From Blastocatellia bacterium (GTDB lineage Bacteria; Acidobacteriota; Blastocatellia; Pyrinomonadales; Pyrinomonadaceae): DNA of 34,386 nt. Positions 16,600 through 24,718 of the stretch are shown here, piece after piece. Each line of letters starts with the position of its first letter. The stretch's first letter is position 1. The notes below the pieces were generated by a model that ran no database searches, was not told the origin of the DNA, and saw only the letters and a list, made by a program, of their open reading frames with translations. The stretch is taken from assembly GCA_016789145.1 (NCBI GenBank), contig JAEUQI010000031.1, positions 1-34,386 of the forward strand, in the 5' to 3' direction. The translations under genes were made by a program, and so were the position numbers.

Positions 16600-17352
16600 A
16601 TGAATTTTGTAGTTCAAATCATAACGAAGTTTGCGATGATGATGATCGTTATCGCTTTCTCGGTGTCGATCGCATTCGCTCAGCCGCAATTCAAGAGCCA
16701 AGAGATATCTGAGATCGACGGTTATCCGGTGCTGATGAAGAACTTGCCCGATTTCGATGCCGTTAAGGGCCGGGCGAAATTTGCGATCAACGTCGCAGAG
16801 CTTCGTCTCGCAGTTGGCGAACGTCCGGTCTTGGCAAATGTCGATATGACCGGCGGAGTCGAAGCGGCGTCTGCCGATTACGCGGCCGGAAAGCTACTGA
16901 TAATCGAGTATCCCTCGCCGCAGGCGTCGATCGAAGCCGACGGGCAGTTCAAGTCGTTGCTGTCATCAGAACCGGCCACGGCGTATCGACGCATCGGTAA
17001 TTACAATGCATTCGTCTTTGATTCGACGGATCGAGCGGCTGCGAACGCATTGCTCGATCAGGTCGTTTACGAGAAAGAGATCCAATGGCTCGGCGATAAT
17101 CCGTTCCGTATTTCAGCCGAACGGGCGTTCGTCATTCAGACATCCGAACTTTTCGTTTCGACAGTGATATGGATCGGTATGGGCATCGGTACGGCCGTCG
17201 CGTTAGGGCTCGTGGTCGGATTTATCTTCTTTCGTGTACGCGAGCGAGAGCGTGACGGCGAAGTTGCGTTCGCGAATTTGAGCGGAATGACCACTCTCGA
17301 ATTAGACGCATTTGCGAGCGAATCTCGCCCGGATCGAACTCTCGGTAACTAA
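16600..17352 (+). CDS. Exported protein with C-terminal membrane anchor, function unknown
   Basis: 250 residues. A signal peptide (about 1-27, ending AFAQ) precedes a soluble region with two similar halves (FKSQEISEIDGYPVLMKNLP; IIEYPSPQASIEADGQFKSLL). A single membrane helix (about 187-212, STVIWIGMGIGTAVALGLVV, in part) and a basic cytoplasmic stop-transfer (FRVRERERDGE) follow. The protein would sit in the membrane with its bulk outside. I do not recognise the family. A CGGAG ribosome site is present. The stop overlaps that of the convergent aminotransferase gene by three bases. Confidence 0.75.
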   Translation: MNFVVQIITKFAMMMIVIAFSVSIAFAQPQFKSQEISEIDGYPVLMKNLPDFDAVKGRAKFAINVAELRLAVGERPVLANVDMTGGVEAASADYAAGKLLIIEYPSPQASIEADGQFKSLLSSEPATAYRRIGNYNAFVFDSTDRAAANALLDQVVYEKEIQWLGDNPFRISAERAFVIQTSELFVSTVIWIGMGIGTAVALGLVVGFIFFRVRERERDGEVAFANLSGMTTLELDAFASESRPDRTLGN

Positions 17353-18473
17353 GGAAGTGCCGCTATCAGGCGATCAATATCCTCGCTCGTGTTAAATAGA
17401 TGAGGAGCCACTCGAACGCGGTCGATGCGTGGGCTGACGATGATGTTATCAGCGTCCAGTTTCGCAGCGATAGCATTTGGGTGCAGACCATCGCGATGGC
17501 GAATGCAGACGATCTGAGAAGCCTCGCCGTCGGCACGTGAACTAACGATCTCATACTTCGAGCTATCTATGCTGTCACAAAGTTGATCGGTCAGCGACTT
17601 CAGGTGTCGTTCGATATTGTTTAGGCCGGTCTCGGTCAATATCTTCAGGCTCTGCTCCATTCCGTAGAACAGCGACGCCGGTCCGGTTCCGCTTTCCCAT
17701 GCCAGGGCCGTCGGTCTCAGGCCTTGCTCGCGATCGACAAAATCCCAAGGATCGTCAACGCTGATCCAACCTGTGAGTGTCGGCGAGACGCGGCCCCGTG
17801 CTTTGTCAGATAGATAGATGTAGCCGCAGCCTTCGGGAGCACAGAGCCATTTGTGGCTTGCGCCGCAAGCAGCATCGACCCCGAGTGCCGGCAGATCGAA
17901 TCCGCACGCGCCAACTCCCTGGATGATATCGACGCAAAATAGTGAGTCAACAGAATGTGCGGCGCTAGCGATGCGTTCGAGATCCGCTCGGTAGCCGGAA
18001 GCAAATTGAACCGCCGATATTGTGACCACACGAGTATTCGAATCGATCGCATCTATCAGCGAATCGACATCGACGCGGCCGTCGATCTCATCAACGAGCC
18101 TCAATTCGACGCCAAATTCATCTCGAATACGCCGCCACGGATAAAAATTAGCAGGAAATTCACCGGCGAAACTCACGATGTTGTCGCCCGGATTCCATGT
18201 CAGACCGTTCGCAATTGTGGAAAAACCATCCGAAGTATTCCGCACGAAAGCAACCTGCTCGTCACGAACACTTAGCATTGCCGCAAGCAGCTTTCGACAT
18301 CTGCCTTTCGTCGCGACCCAATCGGAATAGTGGCGCGTGCCATTGGTTGCAACGTCGTTCATCTGCCAATTTACGGCTTCGATCGCGGCAGTTGGCAGCG
18401 GGGCGACGGCCGCGCTGTTCAGGTAAACGGTGTGTTCTGTGATCGGGAAAAGTGATCGGATCTGGGCGTTCAT
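17349..18473 (-). CDS. Class V aminotransferase-like PLP enzyme
   Basis: 374 residues from MNAQIRSLFP. It has the cysteine desulfurase/isopenicillin-N epimerase fold: VYLNSAAVAPLP at the start, D182 in CVDIIQGVG (contacts the pyridine nitrogen) and the PLP lysine K208 in GASHKWLCAPEG. A further in-frame ATG lies 13 codons upstream, with no better ribosome site. No cysteine-desulfurase active-site loop is obvious, so epimerase or lyase roles are as likely as sulfur transfer. No sulfur-assembly genes are adjacent. Confidence 0.87.
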   Translation of the reverse strand: MNAQIRSLFPITEHTVYLNSAAVAPLPTAAIEAVNWQMNDVATNGTRHYSDWVATKGRCRKLLAAMLSVRDEQVAFVRNTSDGFSTIANGLTWNPGDNIVSFAGEFPANFYPWRRIRDEFGVELRLVDEIDGRVDVDSLIDAIDSNTRVVTISAVQFASGYRADLERIASAAHSVDSLFCVDIIQGVGACGFDLPALGVDAACGASHKWLCAPEGCGYIYLSDKARGRVSPTLTGWISVDDPWDFVDREQGLRPTALAWESGTGPASLFYGMEQSLKILTETGLNNIERHLKSLTDQLCDSIDSSKYEIVSSRADGEASQIVCIRHRDGLHPNAIAAKLDADNIIVSPRIDRVRVAPHLFNTSEDIDRLIAALP

Positions 18474-18538
18474 TTTACGATTTTCTTTGACAAATACGGC
18501 TTCAAAAAGCAATCATACTGGTTGCGTCTCACACGATT

Positions 18539-19252
18539 ATGTTCGAACCGCGTAGCAAAAGCCAATTCAAATTCGGGCCAATTTCGCCTGACGACGATCC
18601 CGACATTCAAGTAACTTCGCTCCGCAAAGAATCGCGGCGCGGCCTGATGTCTGAAGGGCTAAAGCTGATCCGCGACATAGTTCTGATAATTCTCATCTTC
18701 ATTTTGTTCGGCGTTTTCTTCGTTCAGCCCGTCGTCGTCGAAGGATCATCGATGCTGCCGCAGCTCCACGACGGCGAACGCCTGCTTGTCAACAAGCTGA
18801 TCTACTATCGCATCCAAAGCGTCAGTTGGGGTCATATCGAACGTGGAGACATCGTCGTTTTTTGGTATCCGAACGACCCTGACAAGAGTTTTGTAAAGCG
18901 CGTCATCGGCCTGCCCGGCGAAACCGTCGAGGTTCGCCAGGGCCGCGTTTACATCAACGGTATCGAGCTCAAGGAAGATTATCTCGATAACCAACACAAC
19001 CAAACGCTGCCTTCGTGGGGAGCCAAGAAGGTCGAGGATCATCATTACTTTGTGATGGGCGATAACCGCGACAATTCGCTCGATTCTAGATACTGGGGCC
19101 TCGTTCCTGAAAAATATATCTACGGCAAGGCCTTTTTCCGCTATTGGAAACCATCGGACGTCGGCTTTCTAAAGCACGGCGAATACGACGGCTCTGTGCC
19201 CGACCCTGTTCCGGTTAACAGGCCGAACAAAGACACTTTCAACGGACAATAG
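18539..19252 (+). CDS. lepB: Signal peptidase I
   Basis: 237 residues with one N-terminal membrane helix (about 43-62). The catalytic Ser-Lys dyad is present: S71 in EGSSMLPQL and K120 in SFVKRVIGLPG. Box E is VMGDNRDNSLDSRYWG. It removes signal peptides from exported proteins, of which this window has many. The N-terminal cytoplasmic tail of about 40 residues is longer than in E. coli, and only one helix precedes the catalytic domain, as in many non-proteobacterial enzymes. carA follows after 45 bases. Confidence 0.96.
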   Translation: MFEPRSKSQFKFGPISPDDDPDIQVTSLRKESRRGLMSEGLKLIRDIVLIILIFILFGVFFVQPVVVEGSSMLPQLHDGERLLVNKLIYYRIQSVSWGHIERGDIVVFWYPNDPDKSFVKRVIGLPGETVEVRQGRVYINGIELKEDYLDNQHNQTLPSWGAKKVEDHHYFVMGDNRDNSLDSRYWGLVPEKYIYGKAFFRYWKPSDVGFLKHGEYDGSVPDPVPVNRPNKDTFNGQ

Positions 19253-19297
19253 TCGTCGATTTTTCGACTCGCGACCGATGCTGTAAACTCAAAGTTT

Positions 19298-20374
19298 ATG
19301 GCAAAAGCGATACTTGTTCTCGAAGACGGGCGTGAGTTTACCGGCATATCGTTCGGCGCGGACGGCGAGGCGTTTGGCGAGATGGTCTTTAACACGTCGA
19401 TGTCGGGCTATCAGGAGATCCTGACCGACCCGTCATACGCCGGTCAGATCGTGGCGATGACGTATCCGCTTATCGGCAATTATGGTACAAACGCCGATGA
19501 TGTCGAATCCCGACGGCCTTGGGCCGAGGGTTTTGTCGTCCGCGAAGCGAGCCGCATCGCATCGAATTTCCGCTCGACGATGTCGCTGCAAGATTATCTA
19601 AAGGCCAACAACATCGTCGGCATCGAACATATTGACACCCGTGCTCTCGTTCGCCATATTCGCGACAAAGGCGCCATGCGAGCCGGCCTTTCGACCATCT
19701 CAAACGCCGTTGAACTGCTCGAAAAAGTGCGTTCGGCCCCTGAAATGGCAAACCGCGAACTCGCAACCGCCGTTACCGTTGATGCGAACTACGAATATCC
19801 GGCGACCGGCGATCAGAAGTATCACGTCGTCGCCTACGATTTTGGCGTCAAAACCAACAGCCTTCGCGAGCTTGCAAAATTCGGCTGTCGTATCACCGTG
19901 GTTCCCACAGATACGCCCGCGGAAGAAGTTCTCGCTCTCAACCCAGATGGCATCTTTTTGTCAAATGGCCCCGGCGATCCGGCGTCGATGCAAAGTGTTG
20001 TTAGCGAAGTAAAGAAACTCACCGAATCGCGAACGCCGATGTTCGGCATTTGCCTTGGGCATCAGTTGATCGGCTCGGCGTTTGGCGGCTCGACCTACAA
20101 ACTGAAGTTCGGCCATCGAGGCGGCAACCAGCCGATCAAAGACCTGACGACAGGCAAGATCGAGATCACGGCCCACAATCACGGATTCGCCGTCGATGCT
20201 GATAGTTTGCCAGCCGATGTCGAGGTCACGCACATCAATCTCAACGACCATACCGTCGCTGGCCTACGACACAAGGTTCTGCCCGTATTCTCGGTGCAAT
20301 ATCACCCCGAATCCGCTCCGGGGCCGCATGATTCAGAGTATCTATTTGAACGGTTCATCGATCTGATGAAATAA
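19298..20374 (+). CDS. carA: Carbamoyl-phosphate synthase small subunit
   Basis: 358 residues. The N-terminal CPSase small-chain domain opens [16 protein letters not shown]. The C-terminal class I glutamine amidotransferase has the nucleophile C252 (FGICLGHQ) and the H336/E338 pair in YHPES. It releases ammonia from glutamine for the large subunit CarB, feeding pyrimidine and arginine synthesis. carB is not in the window, so the subunits are not adjacent downstream. No ribosome site is obvious. Confidence 0.97.
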   Translation: MAKAILVLEDGREFTGISFGADGEAFGEMVFNTSMSGYQEILTDPSYAGQIVAMTYPLIGNYGTNADDVESRRPWAEGFVVREASRIASNFRSTMSLQDYLKANNIVGIEHIDTRALVRHIRDKGAMRAGLSTISNAVELLEKVRSAPEMANRELATAVTVDANYEYPATGDQKYHVVAYDFGVKTNSLRELAKFGCRITVVPTDTPAEEVLALNPDGIFLSNGPGDPASMQSVVSEVKKLTESRTPMFGICLGHQLIGSAFGGSTYKLKFGHRGGNQPIKDLTTGKIEITAHNHGFAVDADSLPADVEVTHINLNDHTVAGLRHKVLPVFSVQYHPESAPGPHDSEYLFERFIDLMK

Positions 20375-20401
20375 AAAAGAGGCCGCATAGATAGCGGCCT
20401 C
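20373..20401 (-). terminator. Intrinsic terminator of the gene at 20424
   Basis: GAGGCCGC (20379-20386) pairs with GCGGCCTC (20394-20401) around a 7-base loop. On the minus strand it is followed by six T. The T-run overlaps the carA stop codon. Confidence 0.85.
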
Positions 20402-20423
20402 AACTATTCTGATCTCTGATATT

Positions 20424-21152
20424 CTAGTCCAACCCAAGCCGTGTAGCCGCCTCAGATTCCATCTGTTGGTAATCGACCTCTTCGATCGAATAACGCATTT
20501 TTTCCACCGTCGTGGTCTTCTTGGCTGCACGCTTGCCTTTGCCGGTTTCGGTGATTCGTTTGCCGGTCAGGTAGTTGGTGCTCTCAGACGAGACGCTACC
20601 CTCGGCTCGGTCGCGGCTGGCGTAATCGTAGCCGATCAAGATGAACATATTCGGCTGTTGATCAAAACGAAATCGCAACGTCGTGTCCGTCACCCAACGC
20701 GAACCGTGGTCTTGATTGATAACGATCACGCCTTTCTCGATGGTTACATTAGCCGGAGCGTCCATCATGCCATAGAACGCACCACCGCAAGATGTGCACT
20801 GCAACACCTTGTCTGCGACTGACAACTTAGTATAGTTGCCCTTACCGTCGCCCTCTGCGATGACGAGAACGCGGTTACGATCGACCATTTCGTCCTCTTT
20901 CTTCGGCTTGTCTTCGATCAACTTGATGACGATATCCCCAACGCCATCACCGGTCACGTCGCCCTTGACCTCTTCCTCAACGACCCAACCCGAAGGTGCA
21001 AAATCCTTTGCCGCCTTGCCCTTCATCGCAACCGACTCAGCATCAAACGGCTTCGCCTCATCATCCTGAGCCACCGCCGCCTGAGGCATCAAAAATACCG
21101 CCGCCGCCAATACCACCAACGCCGAAAGTAACAATTTCTTTGTGTTCTTCAT
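20424..21152 (-). CDS. Exported protein of unknown function, FG-GAP-like segment
   Basis: 242 residues from MKNTKKLLLS, the start of a clear signal peptide (about 1-29, ending AAVAQ). The longer in-frame extension to 21266 is not signal-like. The mature part has GDVTGDGVGDIVIKLI, a calcium-loop pattern (DxTxDGxxDI) seen in FG-GAP/VCBS-type repeats, then a CTSCGG cysteine pair and beta strands (VIVINQDHGSRW; TTLRFRFDQQPNMFILIGYD). The C-terminal part is basic and helical. I do not recognise a family. It ends at a strong terminator. Confidence 0.7.
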   Translation of the reverse strand: MKNTKKLLLSALVVLAAAVFLMPQAAVAQDDEAKPFDAESVAMKGKAAKDFAPSGWVVEEEVKGDVTGDGVGDIVIKLIEDKPKKEDEMVDRNRVLVIAEGDGKGNYTKLSVADKVLQCTSCGGAFYGMMDAPANVTIEKGVIVINQDHGSRWVTDTTLRFRFDQQPNMFILIGYDYASRDRAEGSVSSESTNYLTGKRITETGKGKRAAKKTTTVEKMRYSIEEVDYQQMESEAATRLGLD

Positions 21153-21305
21153 AAAACGTTCGTCCAATTTTCTCCTAGATCTTCTAACCGTCGAGGCAAA
21201 GATGCGATAACCATCCACCGCCGTTGCCAAGACTTTAGCACGGCCTTTGAAACAAGGCGAAATCAAGTGATCCTATTCGTCAAAACGAACCGAATCCGGA
21301 ACATT

Positions 21306-21435
21306 GGTTGGCGTTAATCTGGTAGAGTCACCTCACCAGATCCGCCGTTCCTCCAAACCAAGTAAAGATACAGGTCAAAGGTAAAAGCCCGTCGGCGACT
21401 TCGGAGGAACCAGACAACGGGAGCATTGATCAACC
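21306..21435. ncRNA. Candidate structured RNA element
   Basis: Several nested perfect pairings (listed for the whole region at 21153-21875) close a multi-branched structure of about 130 bases with a possible pseudoknot. On the minus strand the hairpin loop is GTGA, a GNRA tetraloop, and the element would lie about 150 bases upstream of the gene starting at 21152. It matched no riboswitch core that I could recall. Confidence 0.35.
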
Positions 21436-21534
21436 TATTTACGGCCTTTGCGAACACTGTATCGTCTTCACTAACAAAAAAATGCAATGATCTACCGAAT
21501 TTACAAAAAAAGATATTAAATTAATGAAAATATG

Positions 21535-21543
21535 TGCTATACT
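21535..21543 (+). promoter_or_regulatory. Extended -10 promoter, locus B
   Basis: TGC followed by TATACT (21538-21543) gives an extended -10. The upstream 30 bases are AT-rich with only a weak -35 (TTAAAT at 21516). The transcript would start near 21550. Confidence 0.55.
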
Positions 21544-21558
21544 TGCAACAGTGTTTGT

Positions 21559-21567
21559 TCTTTGACA
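21559..21567 (+). promoter_or_regulatory. boxA-like antitermination site, locus B
   Basis: TCTTTGACA, identical to the word at 15353-15361 in locus A and close to the boxA core. It lies three bases before an intrinsic terminator. Confidence 0.5.
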
Positions 21568-21570
21568 GCC

Positions 21571-21596
21571 TGTAAGACATTGTCTTACATTTTTTT
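21571..21596 (+). terminator. Leader terminator (attenuator-like), locus B
   Basis: TGTAAGAC (21571-21578) and GTCTTACA (21582-21589) form a perfect 8-bp stem around ATT, followed by seven T. It would stop transcription about 45 bases after the start unless antiterminated. Confidence 0.75.
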
Positions 21597-21657
21597 AAAA
21601 AGTGGCGAAAGTTCGCTGTTTTATGACGGTAAGTGCAATAAACGCAGTAGCTTAGGC

Positions 21658-21803
21658 GTTCCACAAAGTCTTGGAACGATGCTGGAACGGCTTGGAACGA
21701 TTTTTCACGGTCATTCGTCTAAGTTGTTATTGTTCAGATGTTTACGAAGAACGGTTCGGAGAGACGTTCCAATTTGTCGGACATCAGGCGAAACGTGTGG
21801 AAC
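21658..21803 (+). repeat. TGGAAC repeat cluster with inverted half-sites
   Basis: TGGAAC occurs at 21672, 21683 and 21693 (11- and 10-base steps), preceded at 21658 by inverted GTTCCA with an 8-base gap. A further inverted copy lies at 21766 and a direct copy at 21798. Architecture and gap match locus A, although the repeat sequence differs. Confidence 0.8.
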
Positions 21804-21809
21804 GCAAAA

Positions 21810-21838
21810 CAGGCCGCATGTGGGAACCATGCGGCCTG
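21810..21838 (-). terminator. Terminator-like hairpin after the pyrophosphatase gene
   Basis: CAGGCCGCATG (21810-21820) and CATGCGGCCTG (21828-21838) form a perfect 11-bp stem. On the minus strand only four T follow, so the T-run is weak. Confidence 0.65.
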
Positions 21839-21875
21839 TCGCAAAGAATTGCACGTGAGAAGCGTGCGGCCCGTG

Positions 21876-24008
21876 TTACTGCCCGATACCGGCGATGTAT
21901 GGGGCGATAACCAGCGAGACGATGGACATTAGTTTGATGAGGATGTTCATCGACGGACCCGACGTATCCTTGAACGGATCGCCGACGGTGTCGCCGGTTA
22001 CTGAGGCTTTGTGAGCGTCGGAGCCCTTGTACACCATTTCGCCGTTGATGAGAACGCCTTTCTCGAACGATTTCTTGGCGTTGTCCCAGGCACCGCCGGC
22101 GTTCGATTGGAAGATGCCCATCAGCACGCCCGAGACGGTAACGCCTGCGAGCAGGCCGCCGAGTACCTCAGGTCCCATCGTGAAACCGACGATGACCGGC
22201 GTGATCAGAGCGATCGCTCCCGGCATCATCATTTCGCGGATCGAGGCCTGAGTTGAAATGGCGACGCACTTTTCGTATTCGGGCTTGGCTTTGTATTCCA
22301 TGATGCCCGGAATCTCGCGGAACTGACGGCGAACTTCGTTGACCATGTCCATCGCGGCACGGCCTACGGCTTGGATGCAGAGTGCCGAGAAGATGAACGG
22401 GATCATGCCGCCGACGAACAGGCCTGCGAGCACGTTTGCTTTGTAGATATCGATGCGATCGATATCTGCCATCCCGACGAAAGCTGCGAAAAGAGCGAGC
22501 GATGTGAGGGCGGCTGATGCAATTGCAAAGCCCTTTCCGGTCGCCGCGGTCGTATTTCCGACAGCATCGAGGTTGTCGGTGCGTTCGCGAACTTCGGGCG
22601 GCAACTGCGACATTTCGGCGATTCCGCCGGCATTGTCAGCAATAGGTCCAAAGGCGTCGATCGCTAATTGCATTGCGGTCGTTGCCATCATTCCGGCTGC
22701 TGCGATAGCTACGCCGTAAAGGCCCGCACAGTAGTACGAAGCGACGATACCGCCAGCCAATGTCAGGATCGGGATAACGGTCGATTTCATGCCGACGGAG
22801 AGGCCGCCGATGATGTTGGTGGCGTGTCCGGTGGCAGATTGCTGGATGATCGAATTGACGGGCTTTTTGCCCATCGCGGTGTAATATTCGGTGACGATGC
22901 TCATGATCGCGCCGACGATGGTGCCGACAACGATCGCGGCGAAAACGCCATTTTTCGTGAACGTCGTATTACGCAGAGCGATCTGCCCCTCGGGCAGCAT
23001 CCACATCACGACGAAGTACGACGCGATGACGGTCAATATCATCGACGCCCAGTTGCCGATGTTCAGGGCATTTTGGACGTTAGATTTCTCGTCTTTGATG
23101 GTGACGAAAAAGAATCCGACGATCGAGAATACGATGCCCAGGCCGCAGATGACCATCGGCAGCAGGATAGCGGACATTCCGCCGAACGCGTCGTTGAGCT
23201 TGATCTCTTGGCCGAGAACCATCGTCGCGAGGATCGTCGCCACATACGAACCGAACAGATCGGCGCCCATGCCTGCGACGTCGCCGACGTTGTCGCCAAC
23301 GTTATCGGCAATGGTCGCTGGGTTGCGAACGTCGTCCTCAGGAATGCCAGCCTCGACCTTGCCGACGAGGTCAGCACCGACGTCAGCGGCCTTGGTATAG
23401 ATACCGCCGCCGACACGTGCGAACAGAGCGATCGACTCAGCACCGAGCGAAAAGCCCGTTAGAACCTCGATCGCGGTCCTGACCTGATTGGCACCGAGCC
23501 CGGCGAACATTGCCAAAAACGCGATGAACAAACCGCCGAGTCCAAGCACTGCGAGACCCGCAACGCCGAGGCCCATGACCGTGCCGCCTGTGAACGACAC
23601 CTTGAGTGCCTGTTTTAGCGAGGTTCGAGCGGCTTGTGTGGTGCGAACGTTGGCTTTGGTAGCGATCTTCATGCCGATATAGCCGGCAGTTGCCGAGAAA
23701 ACGGCACCGATGATGAATGCGACCGAGATGATCCAATGCGAATGGATCTGCTTGCCGTTAACCTCGTGGACAGTGCCCGAATAGGCGAGCAATACGGCTG
23801 TGATCAGCACGAATATGCTGAGTATTCGCCATTCGGCCTTGAGAAACGCCATCGCGCCATCGGCGATATATCCGGCGAGCTCTTTCATGTTGTCATCGCC
23901 GGCGTCTTGCTTGGTCACCCAAGCCGACCTGATGGCCATCACAACGAGGCCCAAAATGCCGAGAGCCGGCACCATGTATATTACGTAGTTGTTCATGTTC
24001 TTTGACAA
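21876..24008 (-). CDS. hppA: Membrane-bound ion-translocating pyrophosphatase
   Basis: 710 residues with about 16 membrane helices. It hydrolyses pyrophosphate and pumps H+ or Na+. The signatures [20 protein letters not shown] and [21 protein letters not shown] (in parts), and [16 protein letters not shown], are intact. [10 protein letters not shown] has Ala and Gly at the positions associated with K+-dependent enzymes. The Glu typical of many Na+ pumps (DVYESY) or plant H+ pumps (SYAE) in helix 6 is missing (DLFGSYVA). Instead a Glu lies in [14 protein letters not shown]. The start is TTG at 24008, with AAGG five bases upstream; an ATG at 23996 is the alternative. Confidence 0.95.
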   Translation of the reverse strand: MSKNMNNYVIYMVPALGILGLVVMAIRSAWVTKQDAGDDNMKELAGYIADGAMAFLKAEWRILSIFVLITAVLLAYSGTVHEVNGKQIHSHWIISVAFIIGAVFSATAGYIGMKIATKANVRTTQAARTSLKQALKVSFTGGTVMGLGVAGLAVLGLGGLFIAFLAMFAGLGANQVRTAIEVLTGFSLGAESIALFARVGGGIYTKAADVGADLVGKVEAGIPEDDVRNPATIADNVGDNVGDVAGMGADLFGSYVATILATMVLGQEIKLNDAFGGMSAILLPMVICGLGIVFSIVGFFFVTIKDEKSNVQNALNIGNWASMILTVIASYFVVMWMLPEGQIALRNTTFTKNGVFAAIVVGTIVGAIMSIVTEYYTAMGKKPVNSIIQQSATGHATNIIGGLSVGMKSTVIPILTLAGGIVASYYCAGLYGVAIAAAGMMATTAMQLAIDAFGPIADNAGGIAEMSQLPPEVRERTDNLDAVGNTTAATGKGFAIASAALTSLALFAAFVGMADIDRIDIYKANVLAGLFVGGMIPFIFSALCIQAVGRAAMDMVNEVRRQFREIPGIMEYKAKPEYEKCVAISTQASIREMMMPGAIALITPVIVGFTMGPEVLGGLLAGVTVSGVLMGIFQSNAGGAWDNAKKSFEKGVLINGEMVYKGSDAHKASVTGDTVGDPFKDTSGPSMNILIKLMSIVSLVIAPYIAGIGQ

Positions 24009-24131
24009 TTTGACCTTAGCCTATCGAAACAAAGCCGGGAGCGTGTAGTTCCCGGCACGGCCGCAGGTCAAAATAAACTTCTAGTAAATACTAAACGGGC
24101 AGATTTTTCAACCGTGACGAAGCGGTGAGAA

Positions 24132-24184
24132 CGACAGGCTGCGTAGCCTGTCGCTGCTCTGTCGACAGGCAAGGCTGCCTGTCG
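24132..24184. repeat. Tandem REP-like palindromes
   Basis: Two hairpins: CGACAGGCT/AGCCTGTCG around GCGT (24132-24153) and CGACAGGC/GCCTGTCG around a 6-base loop (24163-24184). They end 13 bases before the DUF3052 start codon. The stem core CAGGCT/AGCCTG recurs inside that gene. Confidence 0.85.
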
Positions 24185-24197
24185 TACTGTATGAGCT

Positions 24198-24623
24198 ATG
24201 ACCGTAGGATATTCGGGGACGCCGTTGGCGAAGAAGCTGGGCATAAAGGAAGGCATGACTGTGCTGGTAGTGAATGCGCCGGCGAATTATGCGGAGTTGG
24301 TGGCGCCTTTGCCGGAGGGCGTCGTGGTGTGTGACGAAGAGCAGGCTGGCAGCCTGCGTTCCGTGGCGGTCGCGCATTTGTTTACTAGTTGCCGTGATGA
24401 GCTGGCGGCGGAGCTTTCGCGGCTGCGTAATGTGATCGCTCAGGACGGTGCGATCTGGGTTTCGTGGTACAAAAAGGCCGCTAAGTTACCGACCGAGATC
24501 ACCGAAGACGACATTCGCGACGCTGCATTTTCGCTAGGGCTGGTCGATGTTAAGGTATGTGCCGTAGACGAGAAATGGTCGGGGCTGAAGGTAGTTATTC
24601 GTAAGGAAAACAGAGCATCGTAA
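24198..24623 (+). CDS. DUF3052 family protein
   Basis: 141 residues matching the small DUF3052 family: YSGTPLAKKLGIKEGMTVLVV near the start, a conserved DGAIWVSWYKKAAKLPTEITEDDIR in the middle (in parts) and GLVDVKVCAVDEKWSGLKVV near the end. Function unknown; it is cytoplasmic, with no signal or membrane segment. No Shine-Dalgarno is visible because REP-like palindromes fill the upstream DNA. A copy of the same palindrome lies inside the gene at 24341-24357. Confidence 0.85.
   Translation: MTVGYSGTPLAKKLGIKEGMTVLVVNAPANYAELVAPLPEGVVVCDEEQAGSLRSVAVAHLFTSCRDELAAELSRLRNVIAQDGAIWVSWYKKAAKLPTEITEDDIRDAAFSLGLVDVKVCAVDEKWSGLKVVIRKENRAS
24341..24357. repeat. Intragenic REP-like palindrome in the DUF3052 gene
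   Basis: GCAGGCT and AGCCTGC form a perfect 7-bp stem around GGC, encoding QAGSLR in frame. It shares the core CAGGCT/AGCCTG with the hairpin at 24132. Confidence 0.75.
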
Positions 24624-24689
24624 ATTGTTAATTGGGGACAAAATAATTCTTTCTACCAATTTACAATTTGCGAGGGGACAATTAACAAA
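24622..24689. repeat. AATTG inverted-repeat element
   Basis: TTGTTAATTG (24625-24634) is a perfect inverse of CAATTAACAA (24680-24689). The segment CCAATTTACAATTT between them (24657-24670) also pairs 13 of 14 with the left arm. A three-part AT-rich element between the DUF3052 and DUF1801 genes. Confidence 0.6.
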
Positions 24690-24718
24690 TATCGGAAAGT
24701 TTGCATTATAGTATTTCC

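Larger units (their letters stand above)
21153..21875. other. Long non-coding region, includes candidate structured RNA and locus B
   Basis: 723 bases with no credible protein; short frames at 21532-21932 have no family features and cross repeats. Part one (21306-21435) can fold: outer GGTTG/CAACC, a hairpin ATCTGGT/ACCAGAT with inner GAG/CTC, GTTCCTCC (21347-21354) with GGAGGAAC (21403-21410), and CCCGT (21388-21392) with ACGGG (21417-21421), a crossing pair. Part two (21535-21803) is locus B, listed separately. Confidence 0.5.

Noticed and set aside
21532..21932. Overlapping small plus-strand reading frames of 64-108 codons
   Set aside because: They run through a terminator, the TGGAAC cluster and a second hairpin, have no family features and no ribosome sites. 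Non-coding is the better reading.
22668..23462. 264-codon plus-strand frame inside the pyrophosphatase gene
   Set aside because: It is antisense to a highly conserved membrane enzyme, and its Asp/Arg/His-rich peptide is typical of a shadow frame.
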